Part shown: piece by piece, positions 18,490-29,793 of the stretch
Numbering within the stretch: the first letter of the stretch is position 1
Layout: every line of letters starts with the position of its first letter
Assembly (NCBI RefSeq): GCF_004216695.1
Contig: NZ_SGXC01000002.1
Span: forward strand, 620,001-684,000
DNA from: Pigmentiphaga kullae
GTDB taxonomy: Bacteria > Pseudomonadota > Gammaproteobacteria > Burkholderiales > Burkholderiaceae_B
DNA: 64,000 nt
Reading direction: 5' to 3'
Program-made: the position numbers and the translations under genes
The notes under the pieces: generated by a model
Databases searched by the model: none
What the model saw: the letters and a program-made list of their open reading frames with translations, nothing else
Told to the model about the DNA's origin: nothing

Positions 18490-18597
18490 CCGCGTATCGT
18501 TTTGACAACAGCCACAGATGGAATGGTAGGGAAGGGTGCCCGGGGGAGGGTGTTCATTTTGCGCATTTTTGTTTCCAGTTATCTCCTGGCGGCACCG

Positions 18598-19554
18598 TCA
18601 TCCCTGTTGCATCAGCGAGCGCCGGTTGCGGTTGCGCATCTCGCCGGCCACTTCGCGCATGACGTCGATGAATAGCCGCGCGCCCTCGGGCAGCTCATCC
18701 GTGCCGAGCGTGGTCAGTCCCACCGCGGCGGCGGTGGGACTGGTGTCCACCGGCAGGGTCCTGGCCTGGCCATCGTCCAGGTCGTTTTCGATCACGCCGT
18801 AGGGCACGAACCAGATCGCATCGCCGGTGCGCATCAGGCTGCGCGCCATGGTGGACGACAGCGTCTCCACCAACTGCTGCGGCATCCCTATGCCGCTCGA
18901 TTGCAGAAAGGTTTCGGCCGCGGGCCGGATGTAGGTGCCCTTCATGGGCAGCACCATGGGGTAGGCCCGCACGTCGGCCGGCTGGAGCGCGGCGGTGTCC
19001 AGCAGCGGGTGGCCGGGACGCACGGCCATGACCAGCGGCTCCATGTACAGGTGCTCGAAGGAGATGCCCACCATTTCCGACGGATGGCTGATGCGGCCGA
19101 TGACCAGGTCCAGTTCCCGAAGCTTCAGGCGCACCAGCAGATCGGCATTGGTGCCGCCGTGCGCCGTGACCACCAGGTGGGAGTAGCGCGCCTGCATCTG
19201 GCGGATCGCGTTCGGCACCAGGTTGGCAGCCGCGGTGGGCAGGATGCCTATGCGCACGTGTTCGGGCGCCTTTTCTCCTGCGCCCAGGAGTTCGAAACCG
19301 TCGCGCAGCGCGCCGATGGCCTGAGCGGCGTGGCGCAGCAGGGTATGGCCGGCGGGTGTCAGCTCCAGTCCCTTGCGGTGCCGCAGCGCCAGCGTCTCGC
19401 CCGCGATCGCTTCCAGTTCGGCCAGGCTCTTGGACACCGCCGACGGCGTCTGCGCCAGGGCGTCTGCGGCCTTGAGCACGCTGCGATGGCTGGCCAGGGC
19501 GATCAGGCATTGCAGGTGGCGCAAACGCAGGCGAGGGTCGAGAGGGCGTAACAT
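18598..19554 (-). CDS. LysR-family regulator (PcaQ/GbpR-like)
   Basis: A LysR-type regulator of about 318 residues: HTH at residues 10-60 (LRHLQCLIALASHRSVLKAADALAQTPSAVSKSLAELE) and a LysR substrate domain beyond. The HLQCL opening and general layout resemble the PcaQ/GbpR group. ATG 19554 is chosen because AAGGA is 5 bases upstream; a TTG at 19575 would add seven residues. It is divergent from the Bug receptor and sulfatase genes and likely controls them. Confidence 0.88.
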   Translation of the reverse strand: MLRPLDPRLRLRHLQCLIALASHRSVLKAADALAQTPSAVSKSLAELEAIAGETLALRHRKGLELTPAGHTLLRHAAQAIGALRDGFELLGAGEKAPEHVRIGILPTAAANLVPNAIRQMQARYSHLVVTAHGGTNADLLVRLKLRELDLVIGRISHPSEMVGISFEHLYMEPLVMAVRPGHPLLDTAALQPADVRAYPMVLPMKGTYIRPAAETFLQSSGIGMPQQLVETLSSTMARSLMRTGDAIWFVPYGVIENDLDDGQARTLPVDTSPTAAAVGLTTLGTDELPEGARLFIDVMREVAGEMRNRNRRSLMQQG

Positions 19555-19677
19555 GATTTCCTTCTGCTCAATCAATTTGCCAAAAGATCAACCAATATTA
19601 TGGCCCACGCTTCTATGATGGCGCGGACAGAAGGATGTCCGATGGCTGGGCATCCGCACAATCAGGAGGAGTGGGAA

Positions 19678-20646
19678 ATGTCGAAATCCATGGTGCGCGC
19701 GCTGGGACTGGCGCTGGCATTGTCGGCCGCCTCGGGCGCGGCGTCGGCGCAGGGCGGTTATCCGGACAAGCCCGTCCGGTTCGTCGTCAACTTCACCGCC
19801 GGAGGTCCCCTGGACATCATGGCGCGCATGATGGGCGAGCGCCTCAACGCGATCTTCAAGCAGCCCTTCGTGGTCGAGAACAAGACCGGCAGCGGCGGCA
19901 ACATTGGCGCCGCCGCGGTGGCCAACGCCGCGCCCGACGGCTACACGGTGCTGATCGGCCTGGATTCGACTTTCACGGTCAATCCCAGCCTGTATGCGTC
20001 GCAGGGTTTCAGCCCGGACCAGTTGAAGCCGGTGATGCGCCTGGCGTCCTCGGGCATGCTGATCGCCGCCCACCCGTCGGCCAAGGCCGATACGCTGAAG
20101 GGGCTGGTCGAGCGCGGCCACAAGGATCCGGTCACGTTCAGCTCGGCGGGCAACGGTTCGCCCGGCCACCTGAGCCTGAGCATGTTGCAGCAGGCCACCG
20201 GGATGAAGATCAACCACATCCCGTATCGAGGCAACGCGCCGGCGGTGCTGGCGCTGGTGTCGGGCGAGGTCCAGGCCGCCGCGCTGGCCACGCCGGGCCT
20301 CCTGCAGCACGTCAACGCAGGCACCTTGAAGGCCTTGGCCGTGACCGGCAGCCAGCGTTCGCCGCTGCTGCCGTCGGTGCCGACCACGGCCGAACTGGGG
20401 TATCCGGAGGTGCGCCAGGATGTGTTGTATCTTGCGATGGTGCCGGCGCAGACGCCGGACGCCGTCGTCCAGACCCTGCGCAAGGCGATGGAGCAGGTGC
20501 TGGCGCAGCCCGACGTGCAGCAGCGCCTGCGCGCGATGGATTTCACGCTGGGTACCCTGGACGGAGACGCCGCGGCCAAGGAACTGGCCAGCGTGCGGGA
20601 ACGCTATGCAAAGATCATCAAGTCGGCCGGCATGAAGGTCGACTGA
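19678..20646 (+). CDS. Bug-family (TctC) periplasmic solute receptor
   Basis: A tripartite-tricarboxylate receptor of about 322 residues with a signal peptide cut near ASAQGG. Family blocks include YPDKPVRFVVNFTAGGPLDIMARM, VVENKTGSGGNIGAAAVANAAPDGYT and NHIPYRGNAPAVLALVSGEVQ. AGGAGG precedes ATG 19678. No TctA/TctB membrane subunits are nearby, as is usual for the many orphan Bug receptors of Bordetella. Its neighbour suggests a sulfate ester or related anion as ligand. Confidence 0.92.
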   Translation: MSKSMVRALGLALALSAASGAASAQGGYPDKPVRFVVNFTAGGPLDIMARMMGERLNAIFKQPFVVENKTGSGGNIGAAAVANAAPDGYTVLIGLDSTFTVNPSLYASQGFSPDQLKPVMRLASSGMLIAAHPSAKADTLKGLVERGHKDPVTFSSAGNGSPGHLSLSMLQQATGMKINHIPYRGNAPAVLALVSGEVQAAALATPGLLQHVNAGTLKALAVTGSQRSPLLPSVPTTAELGYPEVRQDVLYLAMVPAQTPDAVVQTLRKAMEQVLAQPDVQQRLRAMDFTLGTLDGDAAAKELASVRERYAKIIKSAGMKVD

Positions 20647-20668
20647 CAACGGAGCCGGTACAGTTCGC

Positions 20669-21970
20669 ATGACCAACTTCATCTTCATCCTGGCCGACGA
20701 CCTCGGCTACGCCGATCTGGGCTGCTACGGCGGCCGCAAGCCCGTGTCGCCCAACCTGGACCGCATGGCCGCGCGCGGCATCCGCTTCACGCAGGGCTAT
20801 TCCAATTCCCCCGTGTGTTCGCCCACGCGCTTCGGCCTGATCACCGGCCGCTACCAGTACCGCCTGCGCGGCGCGGCCGAGGAACCCATGACCGGCCGGT
20901 TCCGGGGCAGCACCGAGATCGGCCTGCCGCCGGCGCATCCCACGCTGCCGTCGCTGCTGCGCGAGCGGGGGTATCGCACCGCGCTGATCGGCAAGTGGCA
21001 CCTGGGCTATCCGCCGCACTTCGGTCCGGAGAAAAGCGGCTACGAGTATCACATCGGCCCCCTGTCGGGCGGCGTCAGCTACTTCAGCCACGTGGACCGC
21101 ATGGGCAAACACGATCTGGTGCGCGACGGCGAGCCCGTCAACTACGACGGCCACTACCTGACGGACCTGCTTACCGACGAAGCCGAGACCTATCTGCGCG
21201 CACGCGCAGGCGACCGCCAGCCGTTCCTGCTGAGCCTGCACTACACCGCGCCGCACTGGCCCTGGGAGACCCGCGCGCAAGGGCGATCCAATCCCGAGAC
21301 CGACCAGGACATCCGCCACCTGGACGGCGGTTCCGTCCACGTCTACGGCGAGATGATCAAGGCGCTGGACGAAGGCTGCGGACGGGTGCTGAAGGCGCTG
21401 GACGACCTGGGCCTGGCCGAGGACACGGTGGTCATTTTCACCAGCGACAACGGCGGCGAACGCTTCTCGGACACCTGGCCGCTGGTGGGGGGCAAGATGG
21501 ACCTGACCGAAGGCGGCATCCGCGTCCCCTACATCGTGCAGTGGGGCGACCGGATCGCGCCCGGCTCGGTATCGGCGCAGCAGTGCATGACGATGGACTG
21601 GACCGCGACCATGCTGGACATCGCCGGCGTGCCCGCCCATCCCGATTATCCGTTCGACGGCGTGTCCATGCTGCCGGTGCTGCGCGAGCCGGCACACGAG
21701 TTCCCGCGCGAGCTGTTCTGGCGCATGAACTACCGCAGCCAGCGCGCCTTGCGCGACGGGCCGTGGAAGTACCTGGCGGTCGAGGGCAACGAGTACCTGT
21801 TCGACCTGTCGGTGGACGAGCGCGAACGGGCCAACCAGGCGCGCCGCGAGCCCGAGCGCCTGGCCAGGATGCGGTCGCGTTGCGACGACTGGGATGCCGT
21901 CTTCGGCGCGATTCCGGCCGATGCCCGCAGCGAGCTGGTTTATACGGACAAGGATATGCCCAGCCGGTGA
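20669..21970 (+). CDS. type I sulfatase (arylsulfatase-like)
   Basis: A formylglycine-dependent sulfatase of 433 residues hydrolysing a sulfate ester. The metal-binding ILADDLGYADLG lies at the start. The sulfatase signature CSPTR begins at residue 50 and Cys50 should be converted to formylglycine by a separate enzyme not seen in this window. GKWHLGY and FTSDNGGERFSD supply further catalytic and Ca2+ residues. There is no signal peptide, so the enzyme is probably cytosolic and acts on an imported ester. It begins 22 bases after the Bug receptor gene. Confidence 0.9.
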   Translation: MTNFIFILADDLGYADLGCYGGRKPVSPNLDRMAARGIRFTQGYSNSPVCSPTRFGLITGRYQYRLRGAAEEPMTGRFRGSTEIGLPPAHPTLPSLLRERGYRTALIGKWHLGYPPHFGPEKSGYEYHIGPLSGGVSYFSHVDRMGKHDLVRDGEPVNYDGHYLTDLLTDEAETYLRARAGDRQPFLLSLHYTAPHWPWETRAQGRSNPETDQDIRHLDGGSVHVYGEMIKALDEGCGRVLKALDDLGLAEDTVVIFTSDNGGERFSDTWPLVGGKMDLTEGGIRVPYIVQWGDRIAPGSVSAQQCMTMDWTATMLDIAGVPAHPDYPFDGVSMLPVLREPAHEFPRELFWRMNYRSQRALRDGPWKYLAVEGNEYLFDLSVDERERANQARREPERLARMRSRCDDWDAVFGAIPADARSELVYTDKDMPSR

Positions 21971-22060
21971 CCGCTCCGTGCGCAGGGCGCACGGGTCATG
22001 TCACAATGCGGGCACCAGGCCCGCCCCTCGAAGGGCGCATGGCGCTTGAGGGGGGCCACC

Positions 22061-22981
22061 TTGAACCTGAACCAGCTCGACCTGAATCTGCTCCTGATCT
22101 TCGATGCGATGATGCGCACCCGCAGCGTCACGCAGACCGGAGAGCGAGTGGGGTTGTCGCAGTCGGCCACCAGCAATTCCCTGCAGCGCCTGCGCCAGGC
22201 CTTCGGCGATCCGCTGTTCGTGCGAACGCCCGCGGGCATGCAGCCCACGGCGCTCGCGCTGGACATGGAGGCAGATATCCGCGCCGCGCTGGATCGACTG
22301 CGCTTCGCCGTCGAGCGCGACCGCCAGTTCGATCCGGCCGCTTCGCGCCGCACCTTCCGGCTGCTGTTGAGCGACATCGCCCAGCACTCGCATCTGCCAA
22401 CCTTCGTGGCCATGATGCGCGCCCAGGCGCCGGGGGTGGACCTGATCAGCCTGTCGCTTCCCCTGCGGGAGGCGCGCCAGGCCATGGCCGACGGCGAACT
22501 CGATCTGGCAGTGGGTTTTCTGCCAGACCTGGGCGCGGATTTCCACCGGCAGGCACTGTTCACGGAACGCTGGGTATGTCTGGTCAGCGCCCGCCATCCC
22601 TTCATTGGCACGTCCATGACCCGCGACCAGTACCTGGACGCGCCGCACCTGAGCTATCGTCCCTCGGCCTCCATCCACGCGTCGCTCGACGCACTGCTGG
22701 AGAGCCAGTTCTCGGGGCAGGGAGTGCGCCGGCGGGTCGTGTTGTCGGTGCCGTACTTCAGCGGACTGGCCGCGACCATCGCACAGTCGGACCTGGTCCT
22801 GACGGTGCCCCACGGGCCCGCATTGTCTCTGTCGCGCCAGCAGGAACTGCGCATCGTGCCGCTGCCCGTTGAGCTGCCTCCCATCGATCTCAACATGCAG
22901 TGGCACGATCGCATGCACCGCGACCCGGGCAATGCCTGGTTCCGCCAGATGTTCGCCGCCAACTACTGCGCAGGGTGCTGA
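22061..22981 (+). CDS. LysR-family regulator (NahR/NodD-like)
   Basis: A LysR regulator of about 306 residues beginning MNLNQLDLNLLLIFDAMM, then the HTH (TQTGERVGLSQSATSNSLQRLRQAFGDPLFVR) and a substrate domain. TTG 22061 is preferred because a GAGGGGG motif is 6 bases upstream and the family normally starts here; an in-frame ATG exists at 21998. It lies on the same strand as the following aldehyde dehydrogenase and Bug genes and may regulate either side. Confidence 0.85.
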   Translation: MNLNQLDLNLLLIFDAMMRTRSVTQTGERVGLSQSATSNSLQRLRQAFGDPLFVRTPAGMQPTALALDMEADIRAALDRLRFAVERDRQFDPAASRRTFRLLLSDIAQHSHLPTFVAMMRAQAPGVDLISLSLPLREARQAMADGELDLAVGFLPDLGADFHRQALFTERWVCLVSARHPFIGTSMTRDQYLDAPHLSYRPSASIHASLDALLESQFSGQGVRRRVVLSVPYFSGLAATIAQSDLVLTVPHGPALSLSRQQELRIVPLPVELPPIDLNMQWHDRMHRDPGNAWFRQMFAANYCAGC

Positions 22982-23143
22982 GTGTCGCGACACGCGTCGC
23001 GGTAGTTCAGGGATATCCCTCGATATCCGCATCGTCCATTTCCACCATTCAGACTTTCCATTGGACCGGGTAGGGGCTGCTTCCTAAGATGGCCGGCTGT
23101 GGCGGTATAGCCGCCCGATCGAGCATCGATACAAGGAAGAAAC

Positions 23144-24628
23144 ATGTCGGGACCCCAGCTTGCCTCAGAAGTCGTCATTCCCCCTTCGCCGGCGTTGCCG
23201 GCTCGTCGCGAGCTTTACTACGGCGGACAGTGGCAACGTCCGCGGGGCGGCTACGCGCCGACCTGGAATCCCGCGACAGGGGAGTCGCTGGGCGATTGCG
23301 CCCAAGCCAATGCCGAGGACGTGGATGCCGCCGTGCAGGCGGCGCGCGCGGCCTTTCCCGCTTGGAGCCGCATGAAGCCGCTCGAGCGCGCCGCGCGGAT
23401 GCGGCGCGTGGCCGGCGTGTTGCGCGAGCATGCCGGCGAGCTTGCCATGCTGGATGCCGCCAATTGCGGCAGCCCGGTGGCCGAGATGGTGCGCGACGCG
23501 ATGCTTGCCGCCGCGCAGTTCGATTTCTTCGCCGGCCTGGTGACCGAGATCAAGGGCGACACCATTCCCATGGGCGAGGGCATGGTGAACATGTCGGTGC
23601 GCGAACCCTATGGCGTGGTGGGGCGCATCGTGGCCTACAACCATCCCCTGATGTTCACCGCCGCCAAGAGCGCGGCGCCGCTGGCGGCGGGCAATACGGT
23701 GGTGATGAAGCCGCCGGTGCAGGCGCCGTTGTCGGCTTATCGATGGATGGAACTGATCGACGGCATCCTGCCCCCGGGCGTGCTCAACGTCGTCACGGGG
23801 GGAACGGAATGCGGCGCGGCGCTGGCGGTCCATCCCGATGTTCCCTTCGTCTCGCTGATCGGCAGCGTGGGCACCGGGCGAGCGGTGGCCAGGGCGGGCG
23901 CGGAGCGTCTCAAGCGCATCACGCTCGAACTGGGGGGCAAGAATGCCTGCATCGTCTATCCCGACGCGGATCTCGAACGCGCCAGCTCGGGCGCCGTGGC
24001 CGGCATGAATTTCACGTGGAGCGGGCAGTCCTGCGGGTCGACCTCGCGCCTGTTCGTGCACGAGTCCGTCCACGACGAGGTGGTGGCGCGGGTGCTGGAG
24101 AAGATCCGCCACTACCGGCCGGGCATGCCGACCGACCCGGCCACGACCATGGGAGCCATCGTCTCGCAGGCCCAGCTGGACAAGATCATGGGCTACATCG
24201 ACATCGGCATCGGCGAAGGCGCAACCCTGGCCTACGGCGGCAAGCGGCCGCGGAACCCTGAGCTGGCCAGGGGCTTCTTCGTCGAGCCCACCGTGTTCAC
24301 CGGCGTGACGGCCGACATGCGTATCGCCAACGAGGAGATCTTCGGGCCGGTCCTGTCGGTGCTGAAGTGGTCGGACGAAGAAGCCCTGTTCGAACAGGTG
24401 AACGCCGTCGAATACGGATTGACCGGGGCGGTCTTCACCCGGGACCTGGCGCAGGCCCACCGGGCGGCCGGACGCATCCAGTCGGGTTTCGTCTGGGTCA
24501 ATCATGCCGGTCCGCATTTCCTGGGGACCAGCTATGGCGGCTACAAGCAATCGGGTATCGGCCGCGACGAGTCCATCGAGGAACTGCTTTCCTATACGCA
24601 GGGAAAGAACATCAACATCGTGTATTGA
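23144..24628 (+). CDS. NAD(P)-dependent aldehyde dehydrogenase
   Basis: An aldehyde dehydrogenase of 494 residues oxidising an aldehyde to the acid. Motifs: cofactor region IVAYNHPLMF, general base in ITLELGGKNA and nucleophile Cys in WSGQSCGSTSRLFVH; EEIFGPVLSV follows. The nucleophile context (QSCGSTSR) differs from the common QxCTAGSR of betaine aldehyde enzymes. AAGGAAG precedes the ATG. It is followed after 32 bases by a Bug receptor, suggesting that the receptor captures a precursor of its aldehyde substrate. Confidence 0.9.
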   Translation: MSGPQLASEVVIPPSPALPARRELYYGGQWQRPRGGYAPTWNPATGESLGDCAQANAEDVDAAVQAARAAFPAWSRMKPLERAARMRRVAGVLREHAGELAMLDAANCGSPVAEMVRDAMLAAAQFDFFAGLVTEIKGDTIPMGEGMVNMSVREPYGVVGRIVAYNHPLMFTAAKSAAPLAAGNTVVMKPPVQAPLSAYRWMELIDGILPPGVLNVVTGGTECGAALAVHPDVPFVSLIGSVGTGRAVARAGAERLKRITLELGGKNACIVYPDADLERASSGAVAGMNFTWSGQSCGSTSRLFVHESVHDEVVARVLEKIRHYRPGMPTDPATTMGAIVSQAQLDKIMGYIDIGIGEGATLAYGGKRPRNPELARGFFVEPTVFTGVTADMRIANEEIFGPVLSVLKWSDEEALFEQVNAVEYGLTGAVFTRDLAQAHRAAGRIQSGFVWVNHAGPHFLGTSYGGYKQSGIGRDESIEELLSYTQGKNINIVY

Positions 24629-24660
24629 GTCCGGCATGGCCGGCAGACAAGGATAACGAT

Positions 24661-25635
24661 ATGAGACAACTTCTGGGCGGCCTGTGCGCCGCATTGGGCA
24701 TGATCGCGCCGATGGCCGCGCAGGCGCAGGCGTGGAGTCCTTCCCGGCCGATCACCATCGTCGTGCCTGTGCCGCCGGGTTCGAGCACCGATATCCTCGC
24801 CCGCATCCTGGCGGAGCGGCTGCCGCCGGCGTTGGGGCAGACCGTGGTGGTCACCAACCGGCCCGGCGCCAGCGGCCTGATCGGCGCGGCTGCCGTGGCG
24901 CGTGCCGAGCCGGACGGACATACGCTGCTCCTGAGCGCCAGCACGCTGTTCGGCGCGCCCCATGTGTTGCCCAAGGGCGCGGGCGGCGGCGTCGACGTGA
25001 TCCGGGATCTGGCGCCGGTGGTCAAGACGGCCTCCTCGCCGCTGGTCATCCTCGCCAATCCTCAGCTCGGGGTGAGGACGCCGCAGGAACTGGTGGCCTA
25101 CCTGAAGAAGCATCCCGGTCTGCCTTACGCATCCTCGGGCAACGGATCGCCCCAGCACATCGCGGGCCAGCTGTTCATGAAGGCGACCGGAACCACGATG
25201 ATCCACGTGCCGTACAAGGGGGTCATGCCCGCGGTGACCGATACGGTAAGCGGGCAGATCAAGCTGGCTTTCGGCGCGCTGGGAGGGGTCGGCGGGTTCA
25301 TCGACGGCGGCCAGCTGGTGGCGGTGGCAGTCGCGGAGAAGCGGCGTACCAGCCTGCTGCCCAACGTCTCGACCCTGACGGAAGCAGGTATAGATGGCGT
25401 GGAGCTGAACGTGTTTTTCCCCGTGCTGGCACCAGCCGGCACGCCGGCCGCGGCGATCCGGCGCCTGAACCGCGAAATCGGCGCGATCATGCAGGCGCCC
25501 GAGGTCAGGGAAAAGATGCGTGCCTCGGGCGTCGAGACGCTGGGAGGATCGGTGGAGGACGCGGTTCGGGAGGTGAAGGCGGAGTACGACCGCTATGGCA
25601 GCGTCGTGGCGGAATTCGGTATCAAGGAGGAGTAG
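24661..25635 (+). CDS. Bug-family (TctC) periplasmic solute receptor
   Basis: A receptor of about 324 residues with a signal peptide ending AAQAQAW. Family blocks: RPITIVVPVPPGSSTDILARIL, VVVTNRPGASGLIGAAAVARAEPDG and MIHVPYKGVMPAVTDTVSGQ. No membrane components are adjacent. It is downstream of the aldehyde dehydrogenase and likely in its operon. Confidence 0.91.
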   Translation: MRQLLGGLCAALGMIAPMAAQAQAWSPSRPITIVVPVPPGSSTDILARILAERLPPALGQTVVVTNRPGASGLIGAAAVARAEPDGHTLLLSASTLFGAPHVLPKGAGGGVDVIRDLAPVVKTASSPLVILANPQLGVRTPQELVAYLKKHPGLPYASSGNGSPQHIAGQLFMKATGTTMIHVPYKGVMPAVTDTVSGQIKLAFGALGGVGGFIDGGQLVAVAVAEKRRTSLLPNVSTLTEAGIDGVELNVFFPVLAPAGTPAAAIRRLNREIGAIMQAPEVREKMRASGVETLGGSVEDAVREVKAEYDRYGSVVAEFGIKEE

Positions 25636-25728
25636 GCGCAGCGCGGAACCGACGCGCGGCCTGACAGGTCCAAGCGGCATGCGGCCCGGAAATGTCGCCC
25701 GCGTGTGGGTGGCATGGCCAAATAGTCA

Positions 25729-25757
25729 TGGACCTGTAACCGTCCTGCGGATAGAAT
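25729..25757 (+). promoter_or_regulatory. candidate sigma-70 promoter of the mgtA unit
   Basis: TGGACC, a 17-base spacer and TAGAAT. The -10 matches five of six and the -35 four of six. The first leader ORF starts about 25 bases after the expected transcription start. Confidence 0.45.
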
Positions 25758-25788
25758 CGCGCCGTTCATCAACTGTGGAGGCCCTGAC

Positions 25789-25854
25789 GTGGGTACTTGT
25801 ACGAGTGGCAGTAGTCGGCCGGTCCTCGTGATCGGCGAACCCTCGGCGAGATAG
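25789..25854 (+). CDS. putative 21-residue leader peptide of the mgtA unit
   Basis: A short ORF with GGAGG at 25777-25781 and GTG 7 bases later. The peptide begins MGTCTSGSS and ends RPVLVIGEPSAR before TAG. It sits between a plausible promoter and a very stable hairpin, in a long untranslated leader ahead of the outer-membrane-like gene and mgtA. Mg2+ transporter mRNAs often carry regulatory leader peptides. The sequence is not one I recognise, and coding is inferred only from the ribosome binding site and context. Confidence 0.45.
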   Translation: MGTCTSGSSRPVLVIGEPSAR

Positions 25855-25870
25855 CGCGCAGGTTTCCTTC

Positions 25871-25901
25871 GCCGCCGTCTCGCCGCAAGGCGGGAGGCGG
25901 C
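25871..25901 (+). promoter_or_regulatory. long GCAA-tetraloop hairpin in the mgtA leader
   Basis: The arms 25871-25884 and 25889-25901 pair over 13 base pairs with a single bulged G and one G-U pair, closed by a GCAA tetraloop. It begins 16 bases after the first leader ORF. No U tract follows, so an intrinsic terminator is unlikely; a ribosome-position switch or Rho-linked element fits better. Confidence 0.55.
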
Positions 25902-25951
25902 TCCAGCCGCGGCGTTCGCGCGCGGCCCATCCCCCCCTCCTGATACTGTCT

Positions 25952-25969
25952 GCCGCCAGGCGCGGCGGC
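25952..25969 (+). promoter_or_regulatory. second short hairpin in the mgtA leader
   Basis: GCCGCC (25952-25957) and GGCGGC (25964-25969) form a 6-bp stem about 50 bases before the start of the next gene. In GC-rich DNA this could be chance. Confidence 0.25.
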
Positions 25970-26017
25970 TCCGCCATGCCCATGTCGTGCCTCCACCCCG
26001 ATTCCCGAGGAGGATCC

Positions 26018-26758
26018 GTGCGCATCGATCGTTTCCCGCTTCGCGGCCACCGTGCCGCCGGTCCGCCGCGGTGGCGGCTGGCGCTGGCCCTCGCGGCCTG
26101 CTGCGGCGCCAGCCCCGCCCAGGCGGCCCGCCCCATGATCACCGACGATGCCCGCATCGTCGATGCCAAGTCCTGCCAGGTGGAAAGCTGGGTCCGGCGC
26201 AATGACGACAGCACCGAATACTGGGCCATGCCGGCCTGCAATCCCACCGGCAACCTGGAACTGACGCTGGGCGGCGCGCGCGGCCGGCTGGATGGACGCG
26301 TGCGCACGACGGACGTGCAGTTCCAGGTCAAGACGCTGCTCAAGCCGCTGGAGACGGACGGCTGGGGCGTGGGCGTGGCGGCCGGGACGGTCCGCCATCC
26401 CCATGCGGCGGGGGCGTCGCGCGATTGGTATGCCTACGTGCCGGCCAGCGTTTCCCTTGCCGGCGATCGGGTGGTCGTGCACGGCAACCTGGGATGGATG
26501 GACGCGGCCGACGCGGGCAGCCGCCACGCGACCTGGGGCTTGGGGTCCGAGACCCGGCTGGCCGAACGCACGTGGCTGATTGCCGAGACCTTCGGGCACG
26601 ACCGGCGCAAGCCGTCCTACCAGTTCGGCCTGCGCCATTGGCTGGTGCCGGACCGCGTGCAGATCGACGTGACCTACGGGAACCGGATGGGGGCGGGCAG
26701 GGAGGAACGATGGATCTCCCTCGGCCTGCGCCTGCTGTCGCCAGCCTTCCTGCCCTGA
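26018..26758 (+). CDS. hypothetical outer-membrane beta-barrel-like protein upstream of mgtA
   Basis: A protein of about 246 residues. GTG 26018 has AGGAGG close upstream; the product then has a basic start and a signal peptide ending SPAQAARP. The mature part alternates polar and hydrophobic residues in strands such as WGLGSETRLAERTWLIAETFG and FGLRHWLVPDRVQIDVTYGNRM, and ends in ...SPAFLP, resembling a small outer-membrane barrel. Two Cys (CQVES, PACNPT) could form a disulfide. No enzyme motif is visible. It is 108 bases upstream of mgtA in the same unit, so a role in divalent cation entry or in the envelope response to low Mg2+ is possible but unproven. Confidence 0.7.
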   Translation: MRIDRFPLRGHRAAGPPRWRLALALAACCGASPAQAARPMITDDARIVDAKSCQVESWVRRNDDSTEYWAMPACNPTGNLELTLGGARGRLDGRVRTTDVQFQVKTLLKPLETDGWGVGVAAGTVRHPHAAGASRDWYAYVPASVSLAGDRVVVHGNLGWMDAADAGSRHATWGLGSETRLAERTWLIAETFGHDRRKPSYQFGLRHWLVPDRVQIDVTYGNRMGAGREERWISLGLRLLSPAFLP

Positions 26759-26785
26759 CGCATTTTTCATCGATACACGAGAACC

Positions 26786-26818
26786 ATGCCCGACCCAGGA
26801 CATTCACCGCCTGCCTGA
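26786..26818 (+). CDS. MgtL-like proline-rich leader peptide
   Basis: A ten-residue ORF, MPDPGHSPPA, in the gap directly before mgtA. Enterobacterial mgtA is preceded by MgtL, a short peptide that opens with an acidic/proline run (MxPDPTP-like) and whose translation reports Mg2+ and proline supply. The run PDP at residues 2-4 and four prolines in ten residues are the likeness here. The ribosome binding site is weak (GAGAA). Its Pro-Pro-Ala codons form the 5' arm of the next hairpin. Confidence 0.5.
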   Translation: MPDPGHSPPA

Positions 26819-26847
26819 ACGCGCGACGCAGCGTGAAGCAGGCAGGC
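26809..26847 (+). promoter_or_regulatory. hairpin overlapping the MgtL-like ORF
   Basis: GCCTGCCTG (26809-26817) and CAGGCAGGC (26839-26847) form a perfect 9-bp stem enclosing a loop of 21 bases. The 5' arm is the end of the leader ORF, so a ribosome translating or stalled there would open it. The stem ends 19 bases before the mgtA start. Confidence 0.55.
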
Positions 26848-26866
26848 CGACTACCGGAGAAGAACA

Positions 26867-29632
<2,766 letters not shown>

Positions 29633-29689
29633 GCGGTTTGGCCCGGGAGCTGGCGAAGACGCCTATGCTCAACGCGAACCCCGGCACCC

Positions 29690-29728
29690 CTGGAAAAACA
29701 AAAGCCGGAGCAAGCTCCGGCCAAAAAA
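29690..29728 (-). terminator. intrinsic terminator of the cyo operon
   Basis: GCCGGAGC, loop AA and GCTCCGGC (29704-29721) form a perfect 8-bp stem. Read on the minus strand it is followed by TTTTGTTTTT, the correct polarity to end cyoABCD transcripts. On the plus strand the flank is A-rich, so it should not serve mgtA by the usual mechanism. Confidence 0.8.
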
Positions 29729-29793
29729 CACCCCAGGAGAGCGACAGGAAAGGCGAACCGCAGATTCGCCCCCCCGCCAGCCTATTGGTACCC

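Noticed and set aside
22982-22995. GTGTCGCGACAC palindrome and GCGAC/GTCGC arms after the LysR gene, as a further RegA site
   Set aside because: The spacer is four bases instead of five and no respiratory gene is near.
25761-26017. Mg2+-sensing M-box or ykkC-type riboswitch ahead of the mgtA unit
   Set aside because: I could not recognise the conserved cores of known riboswitch classes. Only the leader ORF and hairpins are supported.
29704-29721. Hairpin taken at first as the mgtA terminator
   Set aside because: The T tract follows it only on the minus strand, so it ends the cyo operon.
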